Shown here piece after piece: positions 53,897 through 61,496 of a stretch of 64,000 nucleotides of DNA. Below the pieces are notes generated by a model. It was not told the origin of the DNA, ran no database searches, and worked only from the letters and a program-made list of their open reading frames with translations. This stretch comes from Rhodanobacter sp. DHG33 (GTDB taxonomy: Bacteria; Pseudomonadota; Gammaproteobacteria; Xanthomonadales; Rhodanobacteraceae). A program made the position numbers and the translations under genes. Each line of letters starts with the position of its first letter. Position 1 is the first letter of the stretch. The DNA is taken from the NCBI RefSeq assembly GCF_014843005.1, contig NZ_JACYXM010000002.1:679024-743023 (forward strand), read 5' to 3'.

Positions 53897-55866
53897 GCCG
53901 GAAGTTCACTCGTAAGACGCTACCGCGCGAGCTTGCTGCTTGCAACCAATGGCCTACACCCGATATTAGCCAGCTGCTCAAGGACGAGCAGCTTCGCTTT
54001 GCGAAGTACAAGGAGATGATCGAGGCCTATCTGGGCGGCGCGAAGGTGGCGGAGAGGCTGTCTGCCTACGGAATCGCTTACGCCGACCTCCTCCGCCAAC
54101 TCAATCGATGTGTGGCGCATGACAAATCGGGCCATCTGATTGGGTGGCACGCTTTGTTACCGTATCAGCGTGTCAAGACCTACGAGCGGATGGCACCGCT
54201 GCGCCAGAGGGAGATCTGTTCGAAAGGCGGATACACAGGTGCACTGGGAAAGTTGTTCGCCCTTAACCCAGACATCCAGGCGAAGCTCGATAAATATCTG
54301 TTGACCGGAAAACGGGATGGAGCTGCGCCTGAATCACGAGTCACTCCGGCAGCGGCTCACTCTTACTTTTTGGCACTTTGCGGCGATCACGGAATATGCA
54401 GCCCGTCGTGGCCCTTTTCGGTCGACAGCAGAGGCAAAACCTCGCTCTGGCGATACACGAGCCGATTCTGGGACGAACATTACGACGAGATTGCGGTGGC
54501 CCAGTACGGGCAAAAGGCAAAGGCCAAATCGAACACAGGCACCGGACGCCCATCGCGGCTACAGGCGAACCTTCCATTCGATGTGGTCGAACTTGATGAG
54601 CACTCGGTCCATTTCATCGGCTGCATCGGTGTCCCCACGTGCAAGGGGATCAAGTGGGTGCCTCTTAGACGCTTGTCGATCATTGTCTTGGCCGATCGTC
54701 ATTCCCGCGCGATCTTGTCGTATGGAGTCATTATTCGCCAGGAGCCGACCGATCAGGACATTTTGTCAGTAGTCGCGCGAGCACTAAGCCCGTGGCAAGC
54801 ACGGGAGATGGCAGTGCCAGGGTTTGAACTAAAGACCGCGACAGGCATGCCCTCTGCGCTCATCTCCGAACTTGCCCATTGCGGCTTTAACTTGTTGTTG
54901 GTGGACAACCATCTGTCTCATCTTGCCGAGGCTGTCTTGACTCGGCTGATTGACATGGCAGGGTGCGCGGTCAATTACGGGCAGACGGGCCACTTCGAAC
55001 GTCGCCCTCACATTGAAGGAATATTCCACAGGCTAGAAGAGCTTGGGTTCGTACGCCTTCCATCGACCACGGGTACTGACTCGCAAGATGAACGTCGTCG
55101 CGACGCAGAAGATGCAGCCACCAAGCATTGCATCACGTTAGATGCGATGCTCGATCTCATCGAGGCGCTCATCGCCGATTACAACGCTCGACCTGGTGCT
55201 GGAAACTTCTCTTCCAGCCCGTTGGATCAGCTGCGCTCGGATCTTGGGGATTCGGACCTTGGCTTCATGCCACCGTGGGTACCACCTCGTCTTGCTCACG
55301 AACCTGCCCTGGACACGACGATTGAAACAGGAAGGGTTGGAGGCAATCGCACAAAGGGAGTCAGACCGCATATTTATCTCGACCGTGTTCGATACACGAA
55401 CCATGTCCTGTCGTCGCGCTGGGATCTCCTCGGCAAAACGGTCGTGAAGCATATTCGAGAGGACAACATCCAGTCCTTCATCGCCTACACCGACAAAGGT
55501 GAGTGCCTTGGGGAAGTCCACGCATTGGGCAACTGGGGATTGGAACCGCACTCTCGGGCAGTGCGCAGGGAAATCAACAAAATGCTCGATTCTGGTGCAA
55601 TCACGGAGATCCGCGGTGAGTCGCCGGTGACCACACTGCTGACCCTACTCGGGCGAAAAGTGGCCGCAAAAGCACTCAAGGGAAAGCCCAAGATCAGTCG
55701 CGACGCCCAAGTCCTCGCAGAGGAGGAGCGACGAGGTAACACGACGGTGTCTGAGTTGGACACAGCGGACACCACAGCCGCCCGTGCGCCCTTGCCACGA
55801 GAGGCCTCTGAGGAAGCAAAACGCCGTGCGCTGACCCCGATGCACACATTCAAGGCCATCAATTGA
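53893..55866 (+). CDS. tnsB: TnsB-like DDE transposase
   Basis: A 657-residue transposase. The integrase core holds Asp235 (VVELDEHSVHF), Asp338 (LLLVDNHLSHLA) and Glu375 (RRPHIEGIFHRL), so the DDE triad is complete. The N-terminal 220 residues are likely DNA-binding, the C-terminal Mu-type beta-barrel (VRYTNHVLSSRWDLLGKTV) follows, and the charged tail probably contacts the ATPase. TnsB makes the 3' cuts and strand transfer. The ATG overlaps the tnsA-like stop by 4 bases. Confidence 0.93.
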   Translation: MSRKFTRKTLPRELAACNQWPTPDISQLLKDEQLRFAKYKEMIEAYLGGAKVAERLSAYGIAYADLLRQLNRCVAHDKSGHLIGWHALLPYQRVKTYERMAPLRQREICSKGGYTGALGKLFALNPDIQAKLDKYLLTGKRDGAAPESRVTPAAAHSYFLALCGDHGICSPSWPFSVDSRGKTSLWRYTSRFWDEHYDEIAVAQYGQKAKAKSNTGTGRPSRLQANLPFDVVELDEHSVHFIGCIGVPTCKGIKWVPLRRLSIIVLADRHSRAILSYGVIIRQEPTDQDILSVVARALSPWQAREMAVPGFELKTATGMPSALISELAHCGFNLLLVDNHLSHLAEAVLTRLIDMAGCAVNYGQTGHFERRPHIEGIFHRLEELGFVRLPSTTGTDSQDERRRDAEDAATKHCITLDAMLDLIEALIADYNARPGAGNFSSSPLDQLRSDLGDSDLGFMPPWVPPRLAHEPALDTTIETGRVGGNRTKGVRPHIYLDRVRYTNHVLSSRWDLLGKTVVKHIREDNIQSFIAYTDKGECLGEVHALGNWGLEPHSRAVRREINKMLDSGAITEIRGESPVTTLLTLLGRKVAAKALKGKPKISRDAQVLAEEERRGNTTVSELDTADTTAARAPLPREASEEAKRRALTPMHTFKAIN

Positions 55867-55876
55867 GGAGCATGTG

Positions 55877-56902
55877 ATGAAATTGAACGATCCAGGGCTA
55901 TTGAATATTCTTAGTCAACGCGAAAATCAGGACTTTTGGGATAGCCATCCGGTTGTTTGTGCGGGTGCGGTGCTTCCAACCGGACCCATAGGGGCGGCTA
56001 TTCCTCTGGTCATTGAGCAGGCGCGCTTGCAGCGCGGAAGTGTAGCCTTTTGGGCGCGCCCATTCACTGGTAAATCGTCCTTCGTTCGTGCACTGAAACC
56101 TGTGCTGCGCAAGCGCTTTCCGGGATGTGGCATCGTTGTCCACGAGGCCAAGTCCAACGACGTGATTGCGGAAGGTTCGTTTATTGCCGACATGCTGCTT
56201 TCGGTGGACTACCAGGGCAAGGTTCCGCGTGATCTTCCGGGAAAAAGAAATCAGATCCGCCGCGCTCTATTTGCGCTTGGGGCCGAGCGTCGCCATGTGA
56301 TCTGCATCATTGATGAAGCCCAAGAACTGGACGTGCAAGAACTCATTTGGCTCAAGGAGCAGGCCAATTGGCTGACCGAGAAGGGCTACAAAGTTACCAC
56401 CGTGCTGATTGGTCAGCAGGAATTGCTCGACCTTCGAGACCAGGTGCTTTCTAACGGGCGTTCTGACTTGGTCAAGCGCTTCTTTCTGCACACCTTCGAA
56501 TTTGAGCTCATCAAGAAATCACCAGACCTAGAGCCCTTCCTGGCAGGGTGCGACGAAGATTCGGAATATCCGGAAGGAAGTGGATGGAGCTACACGCAGA
56601 CGTTGTGGCCAACGGCCTTTGCTTCAGGTTTCCGCCTTGGCAACGAAGTCGGTCGCTTTTGGTTTGCTTTTTCGGCCGTATCGCCACTGGCGAGAGGCGA
56701 GCAAGGCATATCCATGGATTATGTCGCTGGGGCGCTTTCGCAGCTGGCTAACATGACACGCGAACGGGATGGAGAGCACTTTAGGCCAACTTCAAGCGAC
56801 TGGGCCAAGGCTATCGAACTAGCGGGTTACGCCGAGCGCGCGCCATTGGTGCGCGTCCAGGAAGCGAGGCTGAGAGAGCTGAAAAAGGTCGCCGAGGCGT
56901 GA
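55877..56902 (+). CDS. tnsC: TnsC/TniB-like AAA+ ATPase
   Basis: A 341-residue regulator ATPase that links target selection to the transposase. Walker A reads ARPFTGKSSF (residues 60-69, Lys66), with Ala60 where Gly is usual. Walker B is CIIDEAQELD (Asp146, Glu147), and a sensor-like TTVLIGQQEL follows. ATG 55877 (or the GTG one codon before) lies after AGGAG. The stop overlaps the TniQ gene by 4 bases. Confidence 0.9.
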   Translation: MKLNDPGLLNILSQRENQDFWDSHPVVCAGAVLPTGPIGAAIPLVIEQARLQRGSVAFWARPFTGKSSFVRALKPVLRKRFPGCGIVVHEAKSNDVIAEGSFIADMLLSVDYQGKVPRDLPGKRNQIRRALFALGAERRHVICIIDEAQELDVQELIWLKEQANWLTEKGYKVTTVLIGQQELLDLRDQVLSNGRSDLVKRFFLHTFEFELIKKSPDLEPFLAGCDEDSEYPEGSGWSYTQTLWPTAFASGFRLGNEVGRFWFAFSAVSPLARGEQGISMDYVAGALSQLANMTRERDGEHFRPTSSDWAKAIELAGYAERAPLVRVQEARLRELKKVAEA

Positions 56903-58290
56903 TTAGTTGGCATCCGCGATTTACTTCGCCGTATGAGTCGCCTTGGTGCGTCGCACAGAAACTTGCATGGCTCAATGCCAGCGATCTCCCGGACGCACTT
57001 ACTAGCATTGCCGGCCGTAAGGTGAGGGCAAGCCCCCCCTCAGCCATTCGCAATTTCAATGATCTACGTTGGTGGAACGCGTTGTTGGGATCGAAGGCAT
57101 CGGCGGAAGAGGGAAGCGACCTCTTCACAGCAGGATGTGCGGTCTTCGGGAGCGAGGCAGTCCAGCGGCTCGTTTCGATCGCTGCGCCTCTCTTTGCAGA
57201 TCAATTGCGACTATGCATGCCATGCATCCGGTCAGGCTACCACTCCGTCGTGCATCAGCTCGCTGGACTCGCTCGGTGTCCGATTCACGATGCGCCCATG
57301 CAGGACAATTGCACGCACTGCCATCGTCCCTTGGGGCCTTACGTCGTGGGCGGCCACAAGGGTTTTCGGTGTGGACATTGCGGTGCGCCATTCCTTCGAA
57401 AAGATGACTTGCGACTGCCGAGCAAGCGTGCTGCGACGGTTCAACGCACGGCATTGGATCCCTTGGTAGCTTGGATCGAGCGTGCGCTGCCACAACTGCA
57501 ACATCCTTGGGGAAGGCAGGTCATGTTCGGCCGCTGGAAGGATGGGACTATGCAGGCCGTCAGTCTAAGGGCAGCCATGCTTCCTCTTCTGACTCAGATT
57601 GAGCCGTGTCCTCTCAATTCGAATTACCTCGTGGATCCCGTTCCGCAACTTGCGATTCGGACGGTTCCCTCGCCACTGACACCGTCGACCGACGATACGT
57701 GGTTCGTCTACGAGCAAGCGGCTCGCAATGTATCGCGTGTAGATCGGTGGCTGCGGGCAAAAGTAGTGGGGGAGCATTTCTATTGCTATGAACATGGGGC
57801 ACGCCGTCTATGGGGGGATCGAGAGTATTTATCCTTTCATCCCGAGTTTTGCAGGCATGGTTATGCGTTTTCACTGTGGTGCGGTCGGGCCTACAGCTGG
57901 TTGAAGTGGGTCAAAGAGATCGCCGATGGTTCACTGAAGCAGAAATTGAGCATCGACATGAGAATGCTGCGGAGGCAACTACTCAGTTCATATCACTTCG
58001 CGTTCAACGGCATTGAACTGCTGTGCGAGATGGACGCGCAGGACGATGCGCCTCTATTTGACGCAGCTTGGTCCAGCGGTTGTTTGGAGCGTAACTTCGA
58101 CGCCTGGACTATGTTGCATGACAGTGGGGCCAACACTTACCGCCTGAGACCCTGCAACGTAGCCTTCGTCGCGCGGCCCCTGTTGCCAGAGCCGTTTTGT
58201 GACCATGGCGAAATGATGAGAGACCTCTGGGCAAACCGGCGTCGCATGTCCGAGATGGCCGAGATGAGGCGCGCATCGTCGCACCCTTGA
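56899..58290 (+). CDS. tniQ: TniQ/TnsD-like target-selection protein
   Basis: A 463-residue protein with an N-terminal TniQ domain. ESPWCVAQKLAWLNASDLP is followed by a zinc-binding cluster: Cys106-x2-Cys109, His115/His119, Cys127-x2-His130, Cys138-x2-Cys141 and Cys158-x2-Cys161. The C-terminal 280 residues are unlike CRISPR-linked short TniQ proteins and fit a DNA-binding TnsD-type arm that picks a fixed chromosomal site. The start is GTG 56899, overlapping the ATPase stop. The target site is unknown. Confidence 0.9.
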   Translation: MISWHPRFTSPYESPWCVAQKLAWLNASDLPDALTSIAGRKVRASPPSAIRNFNDLRWWNALLGSKASAEEGSDLFTAGCAVFGSEAVQRLVSIAAPLFADQLRLCMPCIRSGYHSVVHQLAGLARCPIHDAPMQDNCTHCHRPLGPYVVGGHKGFRCGHCGAPFLRKDDLRLPSKRAATVQRTALDPLVAWIERALPQLQHPWGRQVMFGRWKDGTMQAVSLRAAMLPLLTQIEPCPLNSNYLVDPVPQLAIRTVPSPLTPSTDDTWFVYEQAARNVSRVDRWLRAKVVGEHFYCYEHGARRLWGDREYLSFHPEFCRHGYAFSLWCGRAYSWLKWVKEIADGSLKQKLSIDMRMLRRQLLSSYHFAFNGIELLCEMDAQDDAPLFDAAWSSGCLERNFDAWTMLHDSGANTYRLRPCNVAFVARPLLPEPFCDHGEMMRDLWANRRRMSEMAEMRRASSHP

Positions 58291-58578
58291 TGAGCGAAGC
58301 CGCGGGTCTATACCAGGTTTGACCGAGCTGATAGCTTGCCTTGGGTCACTTGCAACCAGTCGACTGTGCGCGACCGGCACGTCGCGCCGAAGGCTGCCGG
58401 GTAACGTTCATCAAGCAAACTGGGGGCCTGCACCGACGCTTTGCAGAGGTACGGCCAGTAGAGCCATCAGCGATGGCTTCCTTCGGTGCTGGCAGTACTA
58501 AGGCAGAGGAGCCGTGCTGTCAGCGCACTCACAAGGCCACCAACAACGCCAGTACATGCAGGGCCAGCGCTTTCGGGG

Positions 58579-58938
58579 TCAAGGTTGTCTGTCGCTGCGT
58601 TCGATGCTTTCGCGGTAAGCGTCAAACGCTGGGATGTTGTTTCGGATGAAATCCGCCATCGTCCCTCGGAACGCATAGGCCTCCATGGGAACATCGATGT
58701 CCAGCGCTTTGCAGATTCGGTCCGCAAGCGCCCACTGGCGCCCGGTGGGTGGCAGTAAGTCACGATCCACGAGCTGATATAGAGCGACCGCCATCCAGCC
58801 ACCCATCTCCCACGTCAGCCGAGAATGGCTGCCGGCATCGAAGTGGCGCCCCAACTGAACACGAAACGCTTCCTCCAACGTCCACGGGATCTGCAGATCC
58901 AGGGAAGCATCCGTTTCCGGGTCGTGGATGCGAAGCAT
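58579..58938 (-). CDS. Hypothetical protein divergent from the XRE gene
   Basis: A 119-residue acidic cytosolic protein (MLRIHDPETDASLDLQIPW, later LEEAFRVQLGRHFD) with no transmembrane segment or familiar motif. It may be longer by 5 residues if TTG 58953 is used. It faces the XRE regulator across an 82-base control region. The 288-base gap between it and the TniQ gene shows nothing recognised. Possible accessory cargo. Confidence 0.6.
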   Translation of the reverse strand: MLRIHDPETDASLDLQIPWTLEEAFRVQLGRHFDAGSHSRLTWEMGGWMAVALYQLVDRDLLPPTGRQWALADRICKALDIDVPMEAYAFRGTMADFIRNNIPAFDAYRESIERSDRQP

Positions 58939-58970
58939 GAGGTGTATCCGCAATGATACTTATAGATAGT

Positions 58971-58987
58971 CTACCTTTAAGGTGGTA
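58971..58987. promoter_or_regulatory. Operator-like palindrome between hypothetical and XRE genes
   Basis: CTACCTTTAAGGTGGTAG-type sequence: ACCTT-T-AAGGT is a perfect short palindrome and CTACC/GGTAG pair outside it. Its place in the divergent region suggests a site for the XRE repressor. Confidence 0.45.
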
Positions 58988-59020
58988 GAGTGAAAAGTAG
59001 AGCCGACCTAGCGTGTCGGC

Positions 59021-59245
59021 ATGACGAAACCAACCCCACTGGCGGTTCAGCTTGGACGGGCGCTGCGAGCGCACCGGCAAGCGACCAAGCTCAGCCAAGA
59101 CGACTTCGCGGACCGTATAAAGATGCATCGGGCTTACTACTCAGCCATCGAACGCGGCGAAAAGAACATCACCCTGGTGACGTTGCACAGGATCGCCGAC
59201 GGGTTCGGCGTCAGCATGAGTAAGTTGCTTGCGGACTTGGGTTAG
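59021..59245 (+). CDS. XRE-family helix-turn-helix regulator
   Basis: A 74-residue protein that is essentially one Cro/C1-type HTH domain: LGRALRAHRQATKLSQDDFA, then AYYSAIERGEKNITLVTLHR and GVSMSKLLADL. It probably represses its own operon and the divergent hypothetical gene through the nearby palindrome. The SseB-like gene follows 17 bases downstream. The ribosome site is weak. Confidence 0.9.
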   Translation: MTKPTPLAVQLGRALRAHRQATKLSQDDFADRIKMHRAYYSAIERGEKNITLVTLHRIADGFGVSMSKLLADLG

Positions 59246-59262
59246 TTGTCATCGACCGTCCG

Positions 59263-60003
59263 ATGCGCAAAGTAGCCGGATCACCGCTTGACGCCTTGAT
59301 TGACGCGGCAAGGGCGGTGTCAACGCCTGCAGAATCCGCAGCTGCCGAACAGGCGTTCTTCAACGCGCTCTTGGACGCCACCGTGTATGCGCACGTCCCC
59401 ACGGAGCCTGCACCACCTGATCGCATCCGATTCATGCAGTTCGTAAGGCCCGACAATGGCCAGACGGTGCTGCCGTTTTTCAGTGATCAGGAGCAAGCCT
59501 CGGTGGCGGCGGCAGGGCAGGCCGCGATCGTAGCCATGTCCGGGCGCCGCCTCTTTGAGCTGACTCGAGGGGCTACGTTGATGCTCAACCCCAATCGTGA
59601 CCATCTGACGCTCTATCCGCCCGAGATTGGTGCTCTCCTGGAAGGGCGCCCACTGGGCGTCTTTTCGCATGAAACGGTAAAAGCGGGAGAGAAGGTCGGG
59701 CTGTGTCCGCCATCCGTGCCGACGGATGCCTTGGTGTTGGCACTCCGAAGTCTGTTTGAACGTGAACCCTCGGTACGTGCCGGCTACCTGGTCGAAGTGC
59801 ATCGTGGAGCAGACTATTCGGACGTTCTCTTGCTACTTACCTTGGTGGTAACGAAGGGGAACGTCGAGCGTATGGTGCAGCTCACTTCGATGGCGCTGAG
59901 ATCCGCGACGCCGCCGCCGCTCCCCGTGACGATGTCCTGTGTTCTACCTGATGAGCCACTGCCCGAGCTGTGTCATCACGGCATCCAGTTCTACGGAACT
60001 TGA
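59263..60003 (+). CDS. SseB-like protein
   Basis: A 246-residue cytosolic protein resembling SseB (enhanced serine sensitivity). The N-terminal domain has FFNALLDATVYAHVP, then LPFFSDQEQA and LMLNPNRDHLTLYPPEIGAL; the C-terminal part has LRSLFEREPSVRAGYLVEVH. The function of SseB is poorly understood. It is likely co-transcribed with the XRE gene, and both may be accessory genes brought in with or near the Tn7-like element. Confidence 0.78.
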   Translation: MRKVAGSPLDALIDAARAVSTPAESAAAEQAFFNALLDATVYAHVPTEPAPPDRIRFMQFVRPDNGQTVLPFFSDQEQASVAAAGQAAIVAMSGRRLFELTRGATLMLNPNRDHLTLYPPEIGALLEGRPLGVFSHETVKAGEKVGLCPPSVPTDALVLALRSLFEREPSVRAGYLVEVHRGADYSDVLLLLTLVVTKGNVERMVQLTSMALRSATPPPLPVTMSCVLPDEPLPELCHHGIQFYGT

Positions 60004-60093
60004 GCGACTTGGTGCAGTGGCAGGAGTCTTTCGGATGGTGATATTAAATTAATATTTTTCCACTTTCGCCATATTAAAACGCGGGCCAAGGTG

Positions 60094-60154
60094 CCCTAGG
60101 CGCGATCTTGAGGCGGGTCGAGATCGCGATTAGGGCGCGTTATCGCGGGCACAG
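60094..60154 (+). repeat. Hairpin plus dispersed motif copy (e)
   Basis: CCCTA-CGCGATCT (60094-60108) pairs with AGATCGCG-TAGGG (60121-60135) across two mismatched dinucleotides, and its right arm is the start of motif copy (e) (GATTAGGGCGCGTTATCG at 60128). A second hairpin, CGTCCGCTTT/AAAGCGGACG, lies at 60342-60368. The 664-base gap 60004-60667 also has an AT-rich patch at 60045-60085, and no gene I can support. Confidence 0.5.
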
Positions 60155-60667
60155 AAGGCTAGGTCTTCGTCAAGGGACACTGTAAGGAGCGGCCGAATCC
60201 GCAGCCAAAGCGAAGCAAGAGTGTGTCTCCCACTTGGCGGCACTCGCGACGAAAGCAGCAGCGCCGCTGAAGTTGACCACTTAGACCAATAGATCCTTAC
60301 CAAGCCGACGACACCTTGATCAGCGTTACTACGTCCGGTTTCGTCCGCTTTGAGTCCAAAAGCGGACGCCAACACAGGTGACAAACACCTCATTGCGACG
60401 AAACATTTCCGGTGATGCATCGACCCCTCGGGTGTCAGCAACTGAGGATTGAGAAGGGCGTTTGTCGAATTTCACCGCGTTTTCCACCCCAAAGTCTGAG
60501 TATCAATGACTGTGGTGATCCTGTAGAAGCAGGCAGCGTTTGCTAAGGCTGGCGTCGTATCCCCCTTGTTCTGATGGCCGCCCCTCTCGATGAAGAGGTG
60601 GCACAGTGCTTGCTGGGTCAGCCATGCATCTGGACCCTTTTTATTGATCTTTTTGTGGAGAAGAACC

Positions 60668-61303
60668 ATGTTCGGCCAGCGCTTTCTCGTTATTTATTCC
60701 GGAGTACTCACGGTAACATTTGCAGTGTCGATATTGACTGGATTCTCAAAGAGTCAAGTCGCTACGTTCGACGAAATTAATGTCCATCGCATCAACGTGC
60801 GTGAGCCGGACGGCACGCTCAGGATGGTCATCGCAGACAGCGCGAAATTGCCTGGCGTCATCGTCAAGGGCAAAGAACAGCCCAAGGTTGACCGGCCGCA
60901 AGCGGGAATGATTTTTTTCAACGACGAAGGCTCTGAAAACGGCGGCCTGATCTTTGGAGGAAAGCGTGATGCCAACGGAGACGTCGTGGACTCGGGAGGA
61001 AGCTTGTCGTTCGATCGCTACAACGCGAACCAAGTGGTGCAACTTCTGGGCGTCGACGACAAGGAAAACAGCATGGCGGGAATGGCTGTATCGGACAGCA
61101 AGGAAAATGGCCACGGCTACCGCCGCATCTGGGTAGGACGTTCCGCAGATGGGTCAGCCTTGCTGTCGATGATGGATGCTGCCGGCAACGAACGGATTCA
61201 GATGAAAGTGGCTTCCAAAGGTGCTGCCGAGATTGATTTCCTTGATGCCGACGGCAAGGTGGTAAAGACCATCCAGGGCGACGATGCATTACCGAAGCAC
61301 TGA
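60668..61303 (+). CDS. Membrane-anchored protein of unknown function
   Basis: A 211-residue protein with an N-terminal hydrophobic segment (FLVIYSGVLTVTFAVSILTG) acting as anchor or uncleaved signal. The rest is beta-rich with repeated short blocks (VREPDGTLRMVIADS, later ADGSALLSMMDAAGNERIQM and DADGKVVKTI). GGAG lies upstream of ATG 60668. I do not recognise a characterised function. It precedes the RHS-type gene on the same strand by about 190 bases. Confidence 0.72.
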   Translation: MFGQRFLVIYSGVLTVTFAVSILTGFSKSQVATFDEINVHRINVREPDGTLRMVIADSAKLPGVIVKGKEQPKVDRPQAGMIFFNDEGSENGGLIFGGKRDANGDVVDSGGSLSFDRYNANQVVQLLGVDDKENSMAGMAVSDSKENGHGYRRIWVGRSADGSALLSMMDAAGNERIQMKVASKGAAEIDFLDADGKVVKTIQGDDALPKH

Positions 61304-61496
61304 TGCATTGGAACGTCCGCTTCCGACCCGATGATTTCGATATGAAGATCGGGATGGTCCGGAAGCAGTTTTGAGAGTACTTGCTGCAGAAGCCGCGCAC
61401 CTCGTCGCAAGAATCTGCTTGTTGACACAAAGGTCCGAGCGGGAGTAGTCGTAGAAGGATGCCACGCGCAACGCGAGGCCTGAAGGGGACAATGCG

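Larger units (their letters stand above)
51510..58290. mobile_element. Tn7-like transposition module with associated recombinase (ends approximate)
   Basis: Four overlapping plus-strand genes (TnsA-, TnsB-, TnsC- and TniQ-like) plus a divergent Cre-like recombinase, with lower GC and different codon use than the flanks. The left boundary is suggested by the repeat region at 51446-51593. The right boundary was not found; it may lie just after 58290 or near an AT-rich patch at 60045-60085, which would make the XRE, SseB and hypothetical genes cargo. No Cas gene or CRISPR array is present, so it is not an RNA-guided type, and no tnsE-like gene was seen. Confidence 0.7.

Noticed and set aside
60045..60085. 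AT-rich patch as right end of the Tn7-like element
   Set aside because: The TTCGCCAT here matches the left-end TTCGCTAT only in the same orientation, not inverted, and no terminal ACA or target duplication was found.
51446..60130. CRISPR-associated transposon (CAST) hypothesis
   Set aside because: No Cas8/7/6 or Cas12k genes and no repeat-spacer array near the tns genes; TniQ is the long TnsD-like type.
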